In this document: piece after piece, positions 1 through 11,491 of the stretch | Numbering within the stretch: position 1 is the stretch's first letter | How the letters are laid out: each line of letters begins with the position of its first letter | Origin: Clonostachys chloroleuca | Taxonomy: Eukaryota; Ascomycota; Sordariomycetes; Hypocreales; Bionectriaceae | Assembly (NCBI GenBank): GCA_037952775.1 | Contig: JBANAY010000004.1 | Coordinates: 4,712,001 to 4,776,000 of the forward strand | Length of the DNA stretch: 64,000 nt | Reading direction: 5' to 3' | Made by a program: the position numbers and the translations under genes | Notes under the pieces: model-generated | What the model saw: only the letters and a program-made list of their open reading frames with translations | Databases searched by the model: none | What the model was told of the DNA's origin: nothing

Positions 1-660
1 CATTTATCGAGGTACTTGGCTCCTCACTCGCACTAGAAAGTCTAAATGTAATACGAAGAAGATTTCACAATGCAGTACACTCCAGTGGGATCTTATCAGG
101 ATACCTTTTCATAGTCGTTCGCGTCACTCGAGTTTTCCCTAACAATTGGATCAGTAGTTGATGAAAGGTGGTTCATATTCTCTATAAAAAGCAAAGACTC
201 AATCAAAACTCCAGCTGCCCGCTCGAGGGGAGAGTGAAAAGGTCACTGAAGCTCGTGACTCTCCTCCTTCTCGGCTGCTACGCCACGCCTTTGCTTTCCC
301 ATAAAAATTCAGAAAGTGACCACCAGCATCGAGAACATTCTGATGAGACGGGGTCCTTTGTAATTCCCGTCTAATCCCAAAACACGCAAATCGCAAATAA
401 TTGTTTCCCCTTTTTTCCAGTTGATACTATACAAACAAATTTGTCGCCAGAAGAAAAAATAACCGCTGTCCCTTTTCAATCAAGGCCTGACGCCGCAAAA
501 TTATGGCCAGGAACAAAAAACTTCAACCAGAAGATCAGATATAAGTGTCGTAACGTGAGACTCCTTTGCCCAAGAGAGAAAAAAGATATCCAAGCCCAGC
601 TCTAATTAATCCAGATTAAGTCGGTGTATATTGTTAGCAAGGTTGTCGTGCTGCGATCGC
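1..660. other. Intergenic, downstream of the Swi5-type gene
   Basis: No gene can be supported here. The stretch lies beyond the stop codon of the minus-strand zinc-finger gene and so holds its 3' flank. Short open frames at 168-374 (+) and 199-396 (-) overlap on opposite strands, have no recognisable domain and no intron-linked partner, and are treated as chance. Confidence 0.6.
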
Positions 661-3057
661 TCATGAGGTGCCGAAGAAAAGGTCGTCGTTGTCAACAAAC
701 ATATCGCTCGTGCTGCCAAACTCGTCATCAAACTTGCTGAGCATCAGCATATTGGGATCCCGGTCCAGAGGGACAATTCCTTCATCGTGGCTAAACGACA
801 AAAGAATGTTCGGATCCTGGTCGCCAAACGGCAGGGGAAGCGTGCCGTCGAGGCTTGCTGAACTCAAGATGCTGCTGCTGGCCGTCAAGGCAGCAACGTC
901 TTCAGCGCCGCATGATGTGTTGGCTTCGAAGTCGCACAGACGTGCAGGAGGGGGCGATGATGACTGTGAAAGCTCGGGAGGAGTGTTGTAGGTGCTGGCA
1001 ACACTCTTGGATGGTGATACTGCGCGGGAATGGATCTTTTCCATGATGGCTTCTGGTGAGACGTAGGAGTGAGGCGTGTCAACAGAAGGAGATGACATCA
1101 CGTCGTTGGGTATTTGGTTTGTCACCGAAGGCATGAGGGCTGACGAGCTCAAGGCCGTTTGCTGAGGCTGTGAGTCGATTCCCAGGTCGAGCATATCATC
1201 AAGCATATCCAGATCATTGTCCGGAGAATTGGCTGCTGAGCTGTCCGTATACCCCGATTGTGAGGAGACAGAGCTCACAGACAGGTTCTTCCTTCTTTGT
1301 CTCGCCGACTTGGTGGTCCTTTCTTCCATGTCTGGACGGTTCTTCTTTGGGCGGCCGCGCTTTACCACCTTCCTGACAATACCATCAAAAGCACCAATGC
1401 ACATGCCGCGCTGCCTATGCCTAGTCAAGGCGTCGTGTCTGGCAAAGCTGTTTCCACACTCGCAGGGGTATGGCTTGATTCCGGTATGTATCTTGGCATG
1501 GCGCTTCAAATCATGCTGGCGAACGAAGCATTTCTTGCATGTAGGGCATTGATATTGGCGATCGTTCAGATGAGTCTGGACGTGAGACTTGATGTTCTCC
1601 TTACGACCAAACTTCTTGCCACATCCCTCATAAACGCAGGTCCATTTGCCGTCGTTTAAATCAGGTCCGCAGATGAATTGAGCAATGTCATCAGTTGTCA
1701 CTCCGGTCTCGGTCTTAGTCTCTTCAATGTTGATGCTTGCGATGCTAGCAGCGCTAGCAATGCTTGCAAGAGACTCAGTTCGTCGATGGCTCGAGTTACG
1801 GTGGACTGGCGACTGGGAAGGGGCAGCTGAATGGGGAGTGCTTTGGAGGGAGCTGAGTTGAGCACTGTCAAAAGAGGCTGAGAACTGGGCTCTGTGGGGA
1901 GTGCTGGGCGTGGAGCTGTGGACGGATTGCTGGCCACCAATGATGGGACCAGAGACAAGTCCATCAAAGGAAGCTTGCATATTCAGGAACTCTTCCTCGC
2001 TGAATTCATTGGCCGCGTAGATGGGACCCTGCATCTGAGAGACAGGAAATGAGGCGGACTTGGCAGAGCTTGGCTGTTCAGGTTGCTGTTCTGCTTCTTG
2101 TCGCATATCTTGGAAGATGGATTGTGCCCCAAGGTTGGAGCGAGCCCTGACTGGCTTGATAGTCTCTTCCAAAGACTCATCATAGCCTTCGGTGAATCGG
2201 TTGGGTACAGGCTCTTGCTTGCACATACGGTCATGTGGAGTATCTGTAGGGGTTGGGGGGAAATAATCTTCGAAGGTTAGAGACGCTTCTCTCTAAGCAT
2301 CAAATGAGGAGGACTCACTATTTGCGTCTGCATGTGGGGGTGTGATTGGTCTTGATACGCTGTCCAAACCCAGATTCTCGAACTTAGAGACACGGTCCAT
2401 GATACCGTTGCTGATTCTTCGAGAGGACCTTCTTGTGCTTGAGGTCTCGCCCTCGGAGATCCAGCCGGGTGCGGAAGGACTCTCTGCGAAGTTCATAAAT
2501 GTGGGTGTAGAGAGAGCACTATCTGTGGTAAAGAGCTCAAAGTCTTTCGATACATTCATGTTTTGGCCAAAGCTAGCTTGGTTCTGCATGAATGTCTGCA
2601 TATGCTCACCGTAGGGGTCAAATGGAATTGATCCAGGGTCGAGGCATGATGTATCGAATCTTTGAGCATGGGGGGTGCCATGAGGAGACACCAAATAGCT
2701 GTCACTGCTGCTGTGAGGTAATTGGGGGTGAGAGTAGAGGTTGTGCTGGGGGCCCGGGCGTGCTTGAATGCGTTGCTGCTGCGCTTCTCGCAGTACATGA
2801 TGCTGCGGAATATTTGCAAGTCCTGTATTGTTAGTATGTGTACTTACCACGTAATCCTGTCTGATGTTAGCTGATGCCGCATGCTGTCTCCTAATGTCGA
2901 GGCTCATGCCACGGCGGTGGCCGGCTGCTCTACGTTGGGCGGCACTCTGCAGGGTCGGGACCTTCACGTTGTCGAAAGGGGCAGAGGGTGTCGAATTCTG
3001 GCGGCGGTGGTGTTGCCTCTGCCCAGCGTGGGGTTTTGTTGGTGAATTGGACAGCAT
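661..3057 (-). CDS. SWI5: Swi5/Ace2-type C2H2 zinc-finger transcription factor
   Basis: Two exons (3057-2319 and 2243-661) joined across a 75-bp intron (donor GTGAGT, acceptor CAG) give about 773 aa. Three C2H2 fingers lie near residues 447-528. The first two are classical. The third is the short variant with a C-x-C pair and a terminal H-x5-C, as in yeast Swi5/Ace2. It is followed by an AT-hook-like KRGRPKK near residue 541. The fingers should bind DNA in the nucleus; the Swi5/Ace2 family controls late-mitotic and morphogenesis genes. The N-terminal part is low-complexity, rich in Ser, Pro, Gln and His. I chose the ATG at 3057 because a conserved-looking basic HHRRQNSTPS block follows it; an in-frame ATG at 3171 would add 38 residues. 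A 45-nt in-frame potential intron lies at 2803-2847 (see findings). Family assignment is firm; the exact orthologue is inference. Confidence 0.85.
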
Positions 3058-5061
3058 TTTGTCGCAAGGGAGTCCGGTTGTCGTTGTCGTCGGTCGAGTT
3101 GTTGTCGAATGGGAACCTGTAGGTCCGAAACTGCATTCGCATGGTCTGTTAGCTGCAGCTGTCCCGAGCATCCAGGAGACAAAGCATCACGCCTCTTACC
3201 TCACGCAGCGCAAGCACAGGGCGCCGGGCTAAAAAGGGATTGCGGTCGTGCTCAGTCGGTAGTGACTGCGATGGTGACCTCTAGATATGGTATGTGCCTT
3301 ATTCAGGCGGGATGGTAGTGATGGTTGGAAAGCTCTTAGTCTTTCAACGTTCTTTGTCCCCGATGGACGGGAATCAAATGCTAAGATGCGATACTCTCTT
3401 GAAGACGCCGGAAACAGCTATCAGAGAAGTTCGTTCGCGAGTGTGGATTCGAGATGCAGACCCTTTTGGCCCAAGAGGCCAAAGGCATTCAGGTCTGGCG
3501 CATTGTTGACGCCGTCACCACAGCAACGGAGCTGGCGGCTAGGCGACAAGGGATCGCACCACTCAACAACGTCACCCCTGGCAGACTTGCCTTGTATGGC
3601 AAGACATTTAATTGAGTTTGGCTGTCTCGACCTGGTCATAGCTGTCTCAAACCGCTGTGGTTGGACCAGCACCGCCGGTCCGCCGCTGAAGCAACAAGGT
3701 CATCACATGGGGGACTTAGCTAATGACATTGCTGATGCCGTCTACACCACGGCTTCTTCACTCGGCCCCAGTACATGTACAAAGCTGATTCGACGTATGG
3801 ATGATCACATGTCGTCTTCGAATCGCGGTCCAAAGCGGCAAACATTGGGAACCCGATCTGGGACCTACGCTGCATGTATAGCAAATGAGTTTAGGTTTCA
3901 TATCCTGCCGGCTTCCGCAGTTCAGACACACGGCAGACGTAATAATGAGCAAACCACTCGTTTCTGGTGTTTTGATTTTTTGTGCAAGTTAGCATCCGAC
4001 GTACGAGCTTACATTGATAAATGTGCCGTCGGGTCATTGGATCCGTGCGCATGACGTTTTGTTTCATTGTGTTTCTGGCGGGACAACAGACGGACGCCAC
4101 AACGACCTTTTCGCCGCCGTTCAAAACGGTGGCGGCGGAAACTGCAGCAACATTCTGCAAACAAAACAAACGGCATTCTTGGGTGCAGACACTGCCAATG
4201 TGTGAAATCGGTAGTACCCCTCAACGCTGTGCGTTCATTGGGTAGGAGTCCCAAGGTCAGCGGTTACCCGACTGTTTTGACGAGATATGCGCCAGTCTGT
4301 GTTGCGTTCACGTGCTGCCTTTAATAATAATTGTCAGAAAAGACAAAAAAAAAAAAAAATGTGTTAATGCAGCCAGCCCTGCCTACCTTACCCAAGCCCC
4401 AAGCTCGAGTGAACCACAGTCGATCGGGGAATAGCTTCAGCGACGTCGGTGGATCCCATGGCGTGCGTGGGTAGGTAGCAGCCGGTAAGAGGACCGGGCT
4501 CATCGTCTGATGATGGCCGATCCAGGATCGTGCCTCGTGCGTGCGCTTGCACATCAAATCTTTTTCGTCGCGCGCAGCCCAGTCCTTGCCACTTGATCTT
4601 ACGGGCTCCCGTTTCCTATTATGATCTCGGAGGAATTCGTATGTTGCTCGCCAGAACGTCTGAATGACCTGATCTTCAGTGGTTGTTGGGTGATGCTGCT
4701 CCGGCGCGTGGTCAGTGCGCAGGTCTCCTCGGCGGCCTCTGACCAACCAGCGGCCGGCAAACAAAATGGCCCAGCAGGTGGTGTCGGGTGCAATCAACGC
4801 GATATCTGCCGAGAGAGTGAGTTGAGCAGCTCCATCTGAACTGCCCTCCCTCCTCTGCACCGGGGTCCGCTCTGCTTTAAGACAAACCTACCTCTGTGCA
4901 CCTGCCTATTGGCTGCGTCGTTTTTCACTTGGGCTTCCTTTTCCTACTTCTCCAGGTTTTCAAGATTTGGCTGGTTCATCGTCTGTCTAGCCAGCCCGAG
5001 CTTGCTCCCTTAGCTTGGCCTTCCCTTGGTGTTTCTGCCCGACAATTTCTACACCGCAAAA
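3058..5061. other. Intergenic: divergent promoter region
   Basis: This 2-kb stretch separates the divergently transcribed Swi5-type gene and the Mug70-type gene, so it must hold both promoters and leaders. It contains a 15-A run at 4345-4359 and a GC-rich near-palindrome around 4111-4137. A 255-codon open frame at 3287-4054 (+) has no domain and random-looking composition and is not called a gene. Confidence 0.6.
4345..4359 (+). repeat. Poly(A) run of 15
   Basis: An uninterrupted run of fifteen A. It shows that long A/T runs survive in this sequence, whereas no G/C run longer than six was seen. Confidence 0.9.
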
Positions 5062-7276
5062 ATGTCTTCAGGCAATGCCGCCGCGGGGGGCACTATGCGA
5101 GGCACCCCCAATCGCGACCGACGAGGCCAGATTCCTTTTCAAAATAGCCCCGGCGGATCAGGTATCCCTCGTCCTGTTGTTGACGAGAAGCCCGCCGAAG
5201 TCACATCTTCTGTCAGCGCAAGCAGGCAGAAGCAATCGAAAAGAGATGAGGTGCGTAGTAAATAGTGCCCTGAGCGAGAACTCCACCCAAACATATATTC
5301 CCCTCCCCCTCGCTCCAGATGATGCCTCACCCAAAAATGCAATTGGCTTGCCACCAAGCACTGTAGCTAACAAACCTTGAACCAGGCCATTCGCCGAAAG
5401 CTGGAGAATGATCTCTCCAAAAAGAAGCATCTCAACACACGGGCTCGCCACACCCGGAAAGCACCCCCCGGCACTGTCCTCGCTCTGAAGCCCAGCCCTG
5501 CCCTGCAGATCAAGCCTAACACCACGGTATCTGAGGCAGCTCAGCTTATGGCCGCAAAGCGTGAGGACTGCGTTCTTGTTACAGACGAGGATGATCGCAT
5601 CGCTGGTATCTTTACGGCCAAGGACCTGGCTTTCAGGGTTGTCGGTTCCGGTTCCAAGGCCTCCAACGTCACCATTGCCGACATCATGACCAAGAACCCT
5701 CTCTGCGCACGAACCGATACGAGTGCTACCGATGCGTTGGACCTCATGGTTCGCAAGGGATTTCGTCATTTGCCAGTTATGGACGAAAATCAAGATATTT
5801 CCGGTATTCTGGATATCACCAAGTGCTTTTACGATGCCATGGAGAAGCTAGAGCGTGCCTACTCTTCGTCCCGTAAACTTTACGACGCTTTGGAGGGTGT
5901 GCAATCCGAGCTTGGCGCCAGCCAGCCTCAGCAGATCATTCAATATGTCGAAGCTCTTCGTACCAAGATGTCCGGCCCTACTCTCGAGTCCGTTCTAGAC
6001 GGCACACCACCTACTACTGTGAGCGTCAGGACATCTGTTAAGGATGCGGCGGCTTTGATGAGGGAGAACCACACAACTGCAGTATTAGTGCAGGATCAAG
6101 GTGCTATTACTGGCATTTTTACCAGCAAAGACGTGGTCCTGAGGGTCATCGCCCCTGGCCTTGACCCTACGAACTGTAGCGTGGTCCGTGTAATGACCCC
6201 TCATCCCGACTTTGCTCCTATGGACATGACAATTCAGGCTGCCCTTCGAAAGATGCATGGTGAGCATACCTTGTGATTGAACTTTCTGGTTTCAAATACT
6301 AACTTACTCTGGTAGATGGCCACTACCTCAATCTTCCCGTGATGAACGATGGCGGCGAGATCGTTGGCATGGTTGATGTGTTGAAGTTGACCTACGCTAC
6401 TTTGGAACAGATCAACACCATGGCCACTGGTGACGGTGAGGGCCCTGCATGGAATAAGTTCTGGTTGTCCATGGACAACGAGACGGAGTCCATGGTATCC
6501 GGTGATGGGAGCCAAAGCCACCGTCACACTAACCTTGGCTCGCGAATGATGTCGCCGGATATGAATCGGGATAGTGTTGCACCAGGAGATTCTGCCTCTA
6601 TGTCGGAATGGAGTCGCCGATTCGATCTGCTCTTCCTGATGTCCCAGAACATTTCCCAGGCGAAATCCCCTTTCCTTTTAAATTTAAAGCTCCTTCTGGG
6701 CGTGTCCACCGTCTACAGGTCATTGCTTCCCATGGAATCGAGGCACTTGTGGCTGCAGTGGCTGCCAAGCTCGGCAACGAGGTTGAGGGCATCGGCGGTG
6801 TCCCAACAGTCGAAGAAGGCAAGCTAGACGGGGCAGGTTTTGCTCTAAGCTACGCCGACAGTGATGGCGATACCGTTTCAATCACAACCGATAATGACCT
6901 GCTAGAGGCCATTTTGCTGGCCCGTCAAGGGCACCGAGACAAGGTTGATCTCTTTGTCCATGATCCTGAGAAGCCACCAGTTGTTCCGTTGGCTACATCT
7001 CTTCATGAGAACAACGCAATTCCAACACCACCTGCATCCTCTGCAGTTGGTATCCGTGAACGTCGTAGTAGAATATACGTGGACGATGATGATGATGATG
7101 AAGATTACGACGATGAGGCATCCACACTTCACCGCCGGCGAAGAGCAAGAAACGATCCGTTGCAAGACCAAGTCATTGCAGGGGTTCCAAACGAGCTCCT
7201 CCTTCCCGGTGCTATCGTCACTTTAGCAGCTGTCATAGTTGGTGTCTTCACCATCTCCAGGATTACGTCCCGATAA
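5062..7276 (+). CDS. Mug70-like protein: four CBS repeats, PB1 domain, tail anchor (frame broken near 6600)
   Basis: Exons 5062-5250, 5386-6259 and 6316-7276 code for about 674 aa once one base is restored. Four CBS repeats (two Bateman modules, which usually sense adenine nucleotides) occupy roughly residues 90-425. A PB1 domain follows, starting at PFPFKFKAPSGRVHR, and then an Asp-rich stretch. A single hydrophobic helix near the C-terminus (ELLLPGAIVTLAAVIVGVF) looks like a tail anchor. This order matches fission yeast Mug70 and its filamentous-fungal relatives, whose biochemical role is poorly known. The reading frame shifts in the linker between the CBS and PB1 parts: the first frame runs into unrelated residues after DSAS, and the PB1 frame starts immediately after. 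One missing C between 6599 and 6600 explains this best (see findings). The start at 5062 is the first ATG of the conserved frame. Confidence 0.82.
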
Positions 7277-7638
7277 GTGGTGTTACGTATAGTAGCTACT
7301 TAATGAATGAGCCATCTCTCATTGGGCGCCGCAAGTGCGTAGAATGGCCGGGTCTAATTATTCGTATTTGTAAATAGTTTTTGATAGCAATTCCAAAAAA
7401 GCGCTCTTTTACTTCAAACGAGTAGAAGTATTTGATTAGTGTGCAAGACGTTGCCAAAACCCAATCCGAAAAAATTATAACAAGATGTCCCAAGCCATGG
7501 AAAGCTCTGTGGGAAGCCTTGTTGTTCGTTTTGTAAATCGCCGGCCCGGAAAAAGTTGGGCTCCACTCAGCCAATTCGTTCTCTCAAATTTCTCATCCGA
7601 TGCATCATACAGCAGCATCCAGCATCAATCGCACCACC
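7277..7638. other. Intergenic between Mug70-type gene and uS2m
   Basis: A 360-bp spacer between two same-strand genes. It must carry the terminator of the first and the promoter of the second. No gene or repeat seen. Confidence 0.6.
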
Positions 7639-9158
7639 ATGATAGTAAGAAATGCTGCAGCGCGGCATGGTAAGTTCATATACATGCATGTTTTGATTTA
7701 ACGTGTTGTTAATTGAGCCATTAGGCCGCCGCGCGCTAGCGAGCCCGATTTTACGATCGACCCTGCGACAACTTTCATCGGAGAGCGTACCAACCGAGCC
7801 TGCTGTTGCCACTCCGCCGCCCAAGGCTCAATTGCCCACTGATCACATAAAGGACAATTCTCTTGCGATGTCGTCGAAGCAGTTAAAGATGTCGAAGGCC
7901 AAGGAGACTATCATGACCCTAGGTTCTAACTCGACGCCCACACACGAGGGTCAGTCGTGGACAAGGTCTCGTAAGATTGGGGGTTCCGAGGAGCTTACTC
8001 CCTGGGATCAATGGGTCGAGTTTCGAAAAATCCGGGCCAAGACCAAGAAACTGGGATCGATAGTAAAACGGCAATACAACCCAACCGACCTCATCAACGA
8101 CCCGCCCAGACCACAAGATGTGACTCTTGAACTTCTAATGGCGTCGCAAACACACATGGGTCATCATACATCTCTTTGGAATCCCGGCAACTCTCGATAT
8201 ATCTACGGTGTGCGTGAGGGTATTCACATCATTTCTCTAGAGACCACTGCCGCCCACCTTCGACGTGCTGCACGTGTTGTGGAAGAGGTGGCAAGATGTG
8301 GTGGCCTTATCCTCTTTGTTGGAACTCGAAAGGGACAGATGGAAATCGTTACCAAGGCTTCTGAGCTGGCAGGTGCATGCCATGTCTTTACCAAGTGGAC
8401 CCCTGGTGGCATTACGAACCGAGATGCCATCTTGAAGTACGCCACAACCAAGGTTGTGGATGAAAAAGACCAGCCATTGGAGGATTTCGGGGTCTTCACG
8501 GAGAATGCCCGACCTCTCTTGCCTGATCTGGTGGTTTGCTTAAATCCTAAGGAAAACTACACTCTCCTTTATGAGTGCGGGCTGAAGGACATTCCTACAA
8601 TCGGTGTTATTGATACTGATGCTGATCCTACATGGGTTACCTACACTATTCCCGCCAATGATGATAGGTGAGTTGTGGCTTGTCTTTTTTCCCTCCAAAC
8701 TACCACTTGTACTAATTCATGCGTTTAGTTTGCGGTCGATTGGTGTGATTGCAGGTGTTCTAGGTCGTGCGGGTGAGCGAGGACAGGAGCTCCGTAAACT
8801 CGCCTCGGAGAAGAAGGAGACTATCCCTTGGGAGACATCCCCCACTCTGAACGACTTCATGGCTAAACATCGACGAAATGTCCAGAAGGAGCAGCGACTA
8901 GCTCTGAGTCGCGCGAAAGACAACGTGGTAGGATTTACCGAGGAAGAACAGGACATTCTTCAATCTCAGTATGCCAGGGCGGAGCTAGACAGCAGCGAGG
9001 CCGCGATGCTCGAATCACTTGGAGAGACCGCTAGTGTGGAGGGACTTTCAGAACCTACCGCATCTGCCCCCAACTTGGGGGAGATCGAAGCCCAGCTTGC
9101 ACGCGTGAAGGCTAAGGCAGGGGAAGTTGAGGCTGAGCTTAAGGGGCTAAACAACTAG
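7639..9158 (+). CDS. MRP4: Mitochondrial small ribosomal subunit protein uS2m
   Basis: Exons 7639-7669, 7725-8667 and 8729-9158 give 467 aa. The first exon is only 31 nt and with the start of exon 2 encodes a basic, Ala-rich N-terminus without acidic residues, fitting a mitochondrial presequence. The ribosomal S2 fold is recognisable from the QTHMGHHTSLWNP segment (family consensus GxHxGH), through FVGTRKGQ, to the LKDIPTIGVIDTDADP block near the C-terminal end of the domain. The tail after the domain is longer than in bacterial S2 and ends in a Glu/Ala-rich coiled-coil-like stretch. The protein should sit on the mitoribosome small subunit. Splice sites are canonical (GTAAGT/TTAG, GTGAGT/TTTAG) and phases match. 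Confidence 0.93.
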
Positions 9159-9901
9159 GAGCAGTGTTGTATATGTATAATATGCGAATATGTAAATTAG
9201 GAAAAGCCGTCAGTCAGATATGTACATTTGAGCGAATCCTACAGACCCAAAGTTATGTATTCTTCACTCTTTGGCGCATACAAAGGGCGAAACCCTCTCT
9301 TGGGTTTTCAAACAAATATTTAAATGAATCTCAGGAATGAGGAAACGTTTACACTATCAGCTGCTTTATGTACAACACCTTGAGCCGTATATCGGCTGAA
9401 AAATGGACGAACGGCGTGGGGTAAAGGGTAGCTGCCAACATCTGCCCCACTATTAGCCTGTCGGCAAGACCATGCACCCACGACCTAAACTTTCCAGTCA
9501 AACGGTTTCTCTCTTGCGCTACACTGTCTTCCTCCCAGCGACACACCTAGCGATTTGCCCAATTCTCAATGCGGCGACTAGTACACTCCGGATAAAACCC
9601 CATGCGATTGTCAAAATACTAAACTAGCCTTCCTTCCCGACCTTTGTGGGCGGTTAGCAGACCTTTAGTGGGGGAGGGGGCAGACATTGCCCTGAGCATC
9701 GTTGGGCGACGCTGGGAAAGAAGATTGTAGGCAGCGGCGCAAGCACTCTAACTTTTCCGAGGGAAATCTCATTGGGCTCGAGTTTGTCCCACTGGAAACT
9801 CCAGAAGCCTAAGTAAGATAAATAACCAAGAAAGGATCGCACACCCCGAACCAAAGAGACAAGAGTAGAGAACCGAGAACGGGACCGCTTCTTCAGCCGC
9901 G
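9159..9901. other. Intergenic upstream of the Spt10-like gene
   Basis: 743 bp between two same-strand genes, probably with the promoter and leader of the downstream gene. No gene supported; the minus-strand frames at 9349-9546 and 9654-10067 have no domain. Confidence 0.6.
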
Positions 9902-11491
9902 ATGCCAGCAATGCTGGAGGACCCGACCAGTCCTCCCCTCTACCGAAGATCTGGGGCTCCCCCATTCCCCGGCCCCGATATCCCTCCGTCGCTCCCCCTG
10001 GATATAATTCCACGGACCGTGACTCTTCGAGACCGTCAGACAGTGGCAACCATTGTCCCCTTTGCATCCTGTCACCAACTCCCTGCTACGCTGCTTGTAT
10101 ACTTGTGCGAGCAGCTGAATAAGGAGATCGAGGGTGGCGATACGTATCCGATGCTGGATCTCTTCGACCCGGAAGATTTTGCTAAATACTGGTTTCAAAA
10201 CTTCGGTGCCGTCATGCTATTGGGAAATATCGACGGCCCCCAGGCCGTGGTAGAGGGGAAGGACTGGGGCAAGGAATGCCTGGGGAGCTTCTACATCAAG
10301 CCCAACTACCCGGGGAGAAGCAGTCATGTCTGCAATGGTGGCTTTCTCGTGACTGATGCCTCACGAGGCCGTGGCGTAGGCCGACTTATGGGAGAGACGT
10401 ATCTTGACTGGGCTCCGCGATTAGGCTACACATATAGCGTCTTCAATCTGGTCTATGAGACCAACGTGGCCTCTTGTCGCATATGGGATGGCCTTGGCTT
10501 CAAAAGGATCGGCCGCGTCAAAGGTTGCGGGAACCTCAAATCTCACCCAGATCGCTTCATTGACGCCATCATCTACGGCCGAGACCTGACGCCCATAGAG
10601 GCAGAGGAACTAGTTAGTGAAGAACGCTTTGACAAGATCAAATTCTACCTTAAGTACGGGAAGTATCCGGACGGTGCCGATCGCGCCGAAAAGAGCAGGC
10701 TGCGCAGCGCAGCGACGCATTATAAGCTCCTGGACGACGACAAGCTGATGCTCAAGGACAAGGAGGTTATTTCGGACCCCGCCCAGCAGTATGAGATCTC
10801 AAGAAATGTTCATACAGAGCAGCACGCCGGAATCAATAAGACCACCGCGACAATCGCGGAGAAGTATCACTGGAGTAGAATCAAAGAAACGGTCAGTGAT
10901 GTGATACGAAACTGTCCCGAGTGCAAGGATCTGGGTAAATCGCCTAATTCCGGCAGCGGGAAGAGAGGCGCTTTTACCAATAGCAGCAACATGAACCCCC
11001 CAGTTGCCGCAACAGTAACGCTCGGTGGAGGTGTGGATGACCATGTTCCTCCGCAGGGAACTCCTGGGAACACCACCCTTCTGGGGCATCCTCATGCAAT
11101 GATGCCTACGCTTTCTCATCCTGACCCTCACCCAGGTTCTGGCGGCTACGCAAACCCCAATGACCTATCGACGGTTACACCATCTCACACCTTTCACCAC
11201 AATCCAATGCTACAAGACCATCACTACTCCGATCCCCCTGCGGACTCGCAGATCATCAATCACCACCACAATCATCACCATGACAACCCATTCGATAGTT
11301 ACCAGGCCCAGGATTTCCAGGCCCTGTTAAACGCAACTGGGGATGATGTAGATGTGTCAGAGCAGGATGCCGACGCATCTGCTGTGGACCGAGATCTGGA
11401 CATGCTGATCCAACATGGCGATGATGACGATGATGACCCTATGGGAGGACTGGGAAATTCAACTGAGAAAGACAAGAGGGTTGTGCTATAG
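9902..11491 (+). CDS. SPT10: Spt10-like GNAT acetyltransferase with integrase-type H2C2 zinc finger
   Basis: A single exon of 529 aa. The first ~240 residues contain a GNAT acetyltransferase domain; the acetyl-CoA-binding motif R-G-R-G-V-G lies near residue 155 and is followed by ETNVASCRIWDGLGF, typical of GNAT motif B. Around residues 304-342 there is a H-x4-H ... C-x2-C finger (HTEQHAGINK ... NCPECK) of the kind otherwise found in retroelement integrases. Yeast Spt10 has exactly this combination and activates histone genes, so a chromatin/transcription role in the nucleus is inferred. The C-terminal third is low-complexity, His-, Asn- and Asp-rich, with no further domain. The start at 9902 (MPAMLED) is the first ATG; the ATG at 9911 would remove only three residues. 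Confidence 0.78.
   Translation: MPAMLEDPTSPPLYRRSGAPPFPGPDIPPSLPLDIIPRTVTLRDRQTVATIVPFASCHQLPATLLVYLCEQLNKEIEGGDTYPMLDLFDPEDFAKYWFQNFGAVMLLGNIDGPQAVVEGKDWGKECLGSFYIKPNYPGRSSHVCNGGFLVTDASRGRGVGRLMGETYLDWAPRLGYTYSVFNLVYETNVASCRIWDGLGFKRIGRVKGCGNLKSHPDRFIDAIIYGRDLTPIEAEELVSEERFDKIKFYLKYGKYPDGADRAEKSRLRSAATHYKLLDDDKLMLKDKEVISDPAQQYEISRNVHTEQHAGINKTTATIAEKYHWSRIKETVSDVIRNCPECKDLGKSPNSGSGKRGAFTNSSNMNPPVAATVTLGGGVDDHVPPQGTPGNTTLLGHPHAMMPTLSHPDPHPGSGGYANPNDLSTVTPSHTFHHNPMLQDHHYSDPPADSQIINHHHNHHHDNPFDSYQAQDFQALLNATGDDVDVSEQDADASAVDRDLDMLIQHGDDDDDDPMGGLGNSTEKDKRVVL

Noticed and set aside
168..374. 68-codon frame with a hydrophobic patch resembling a signal peptide
   Set aside because: Hydrophobic stretch is preceded by 28 polar residues, no cysteines or domain follow, and a frame on the other strand overlaps it.
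2823..2847. 25-nt intron with perfect consensus ends in the Swi5-type gene
   Set aside because: Too short for fungal spliceosomal introns and would shift the frame; only the 45-nt version is kept as a possibility.
3287..4054. 255-codon open frame between the Swi5-type and Mug70-type genes
   Set aside because: Random-looking composition, no domain, signal peptide or membrane segment, and it lies in a divergent promoter region.
4321..4860. 179-codon minus-strand frame
   Set aside because: Ends at a poly-Phe stretch produced by the T-rich strand of the A15 run; no domain.
6560..6650. Intron to explain the frame change in the Mug70-type gene
   Set aside because: Available GT sites are weak and their use would delete conserved-looking linker residues; one missing base is simpler.
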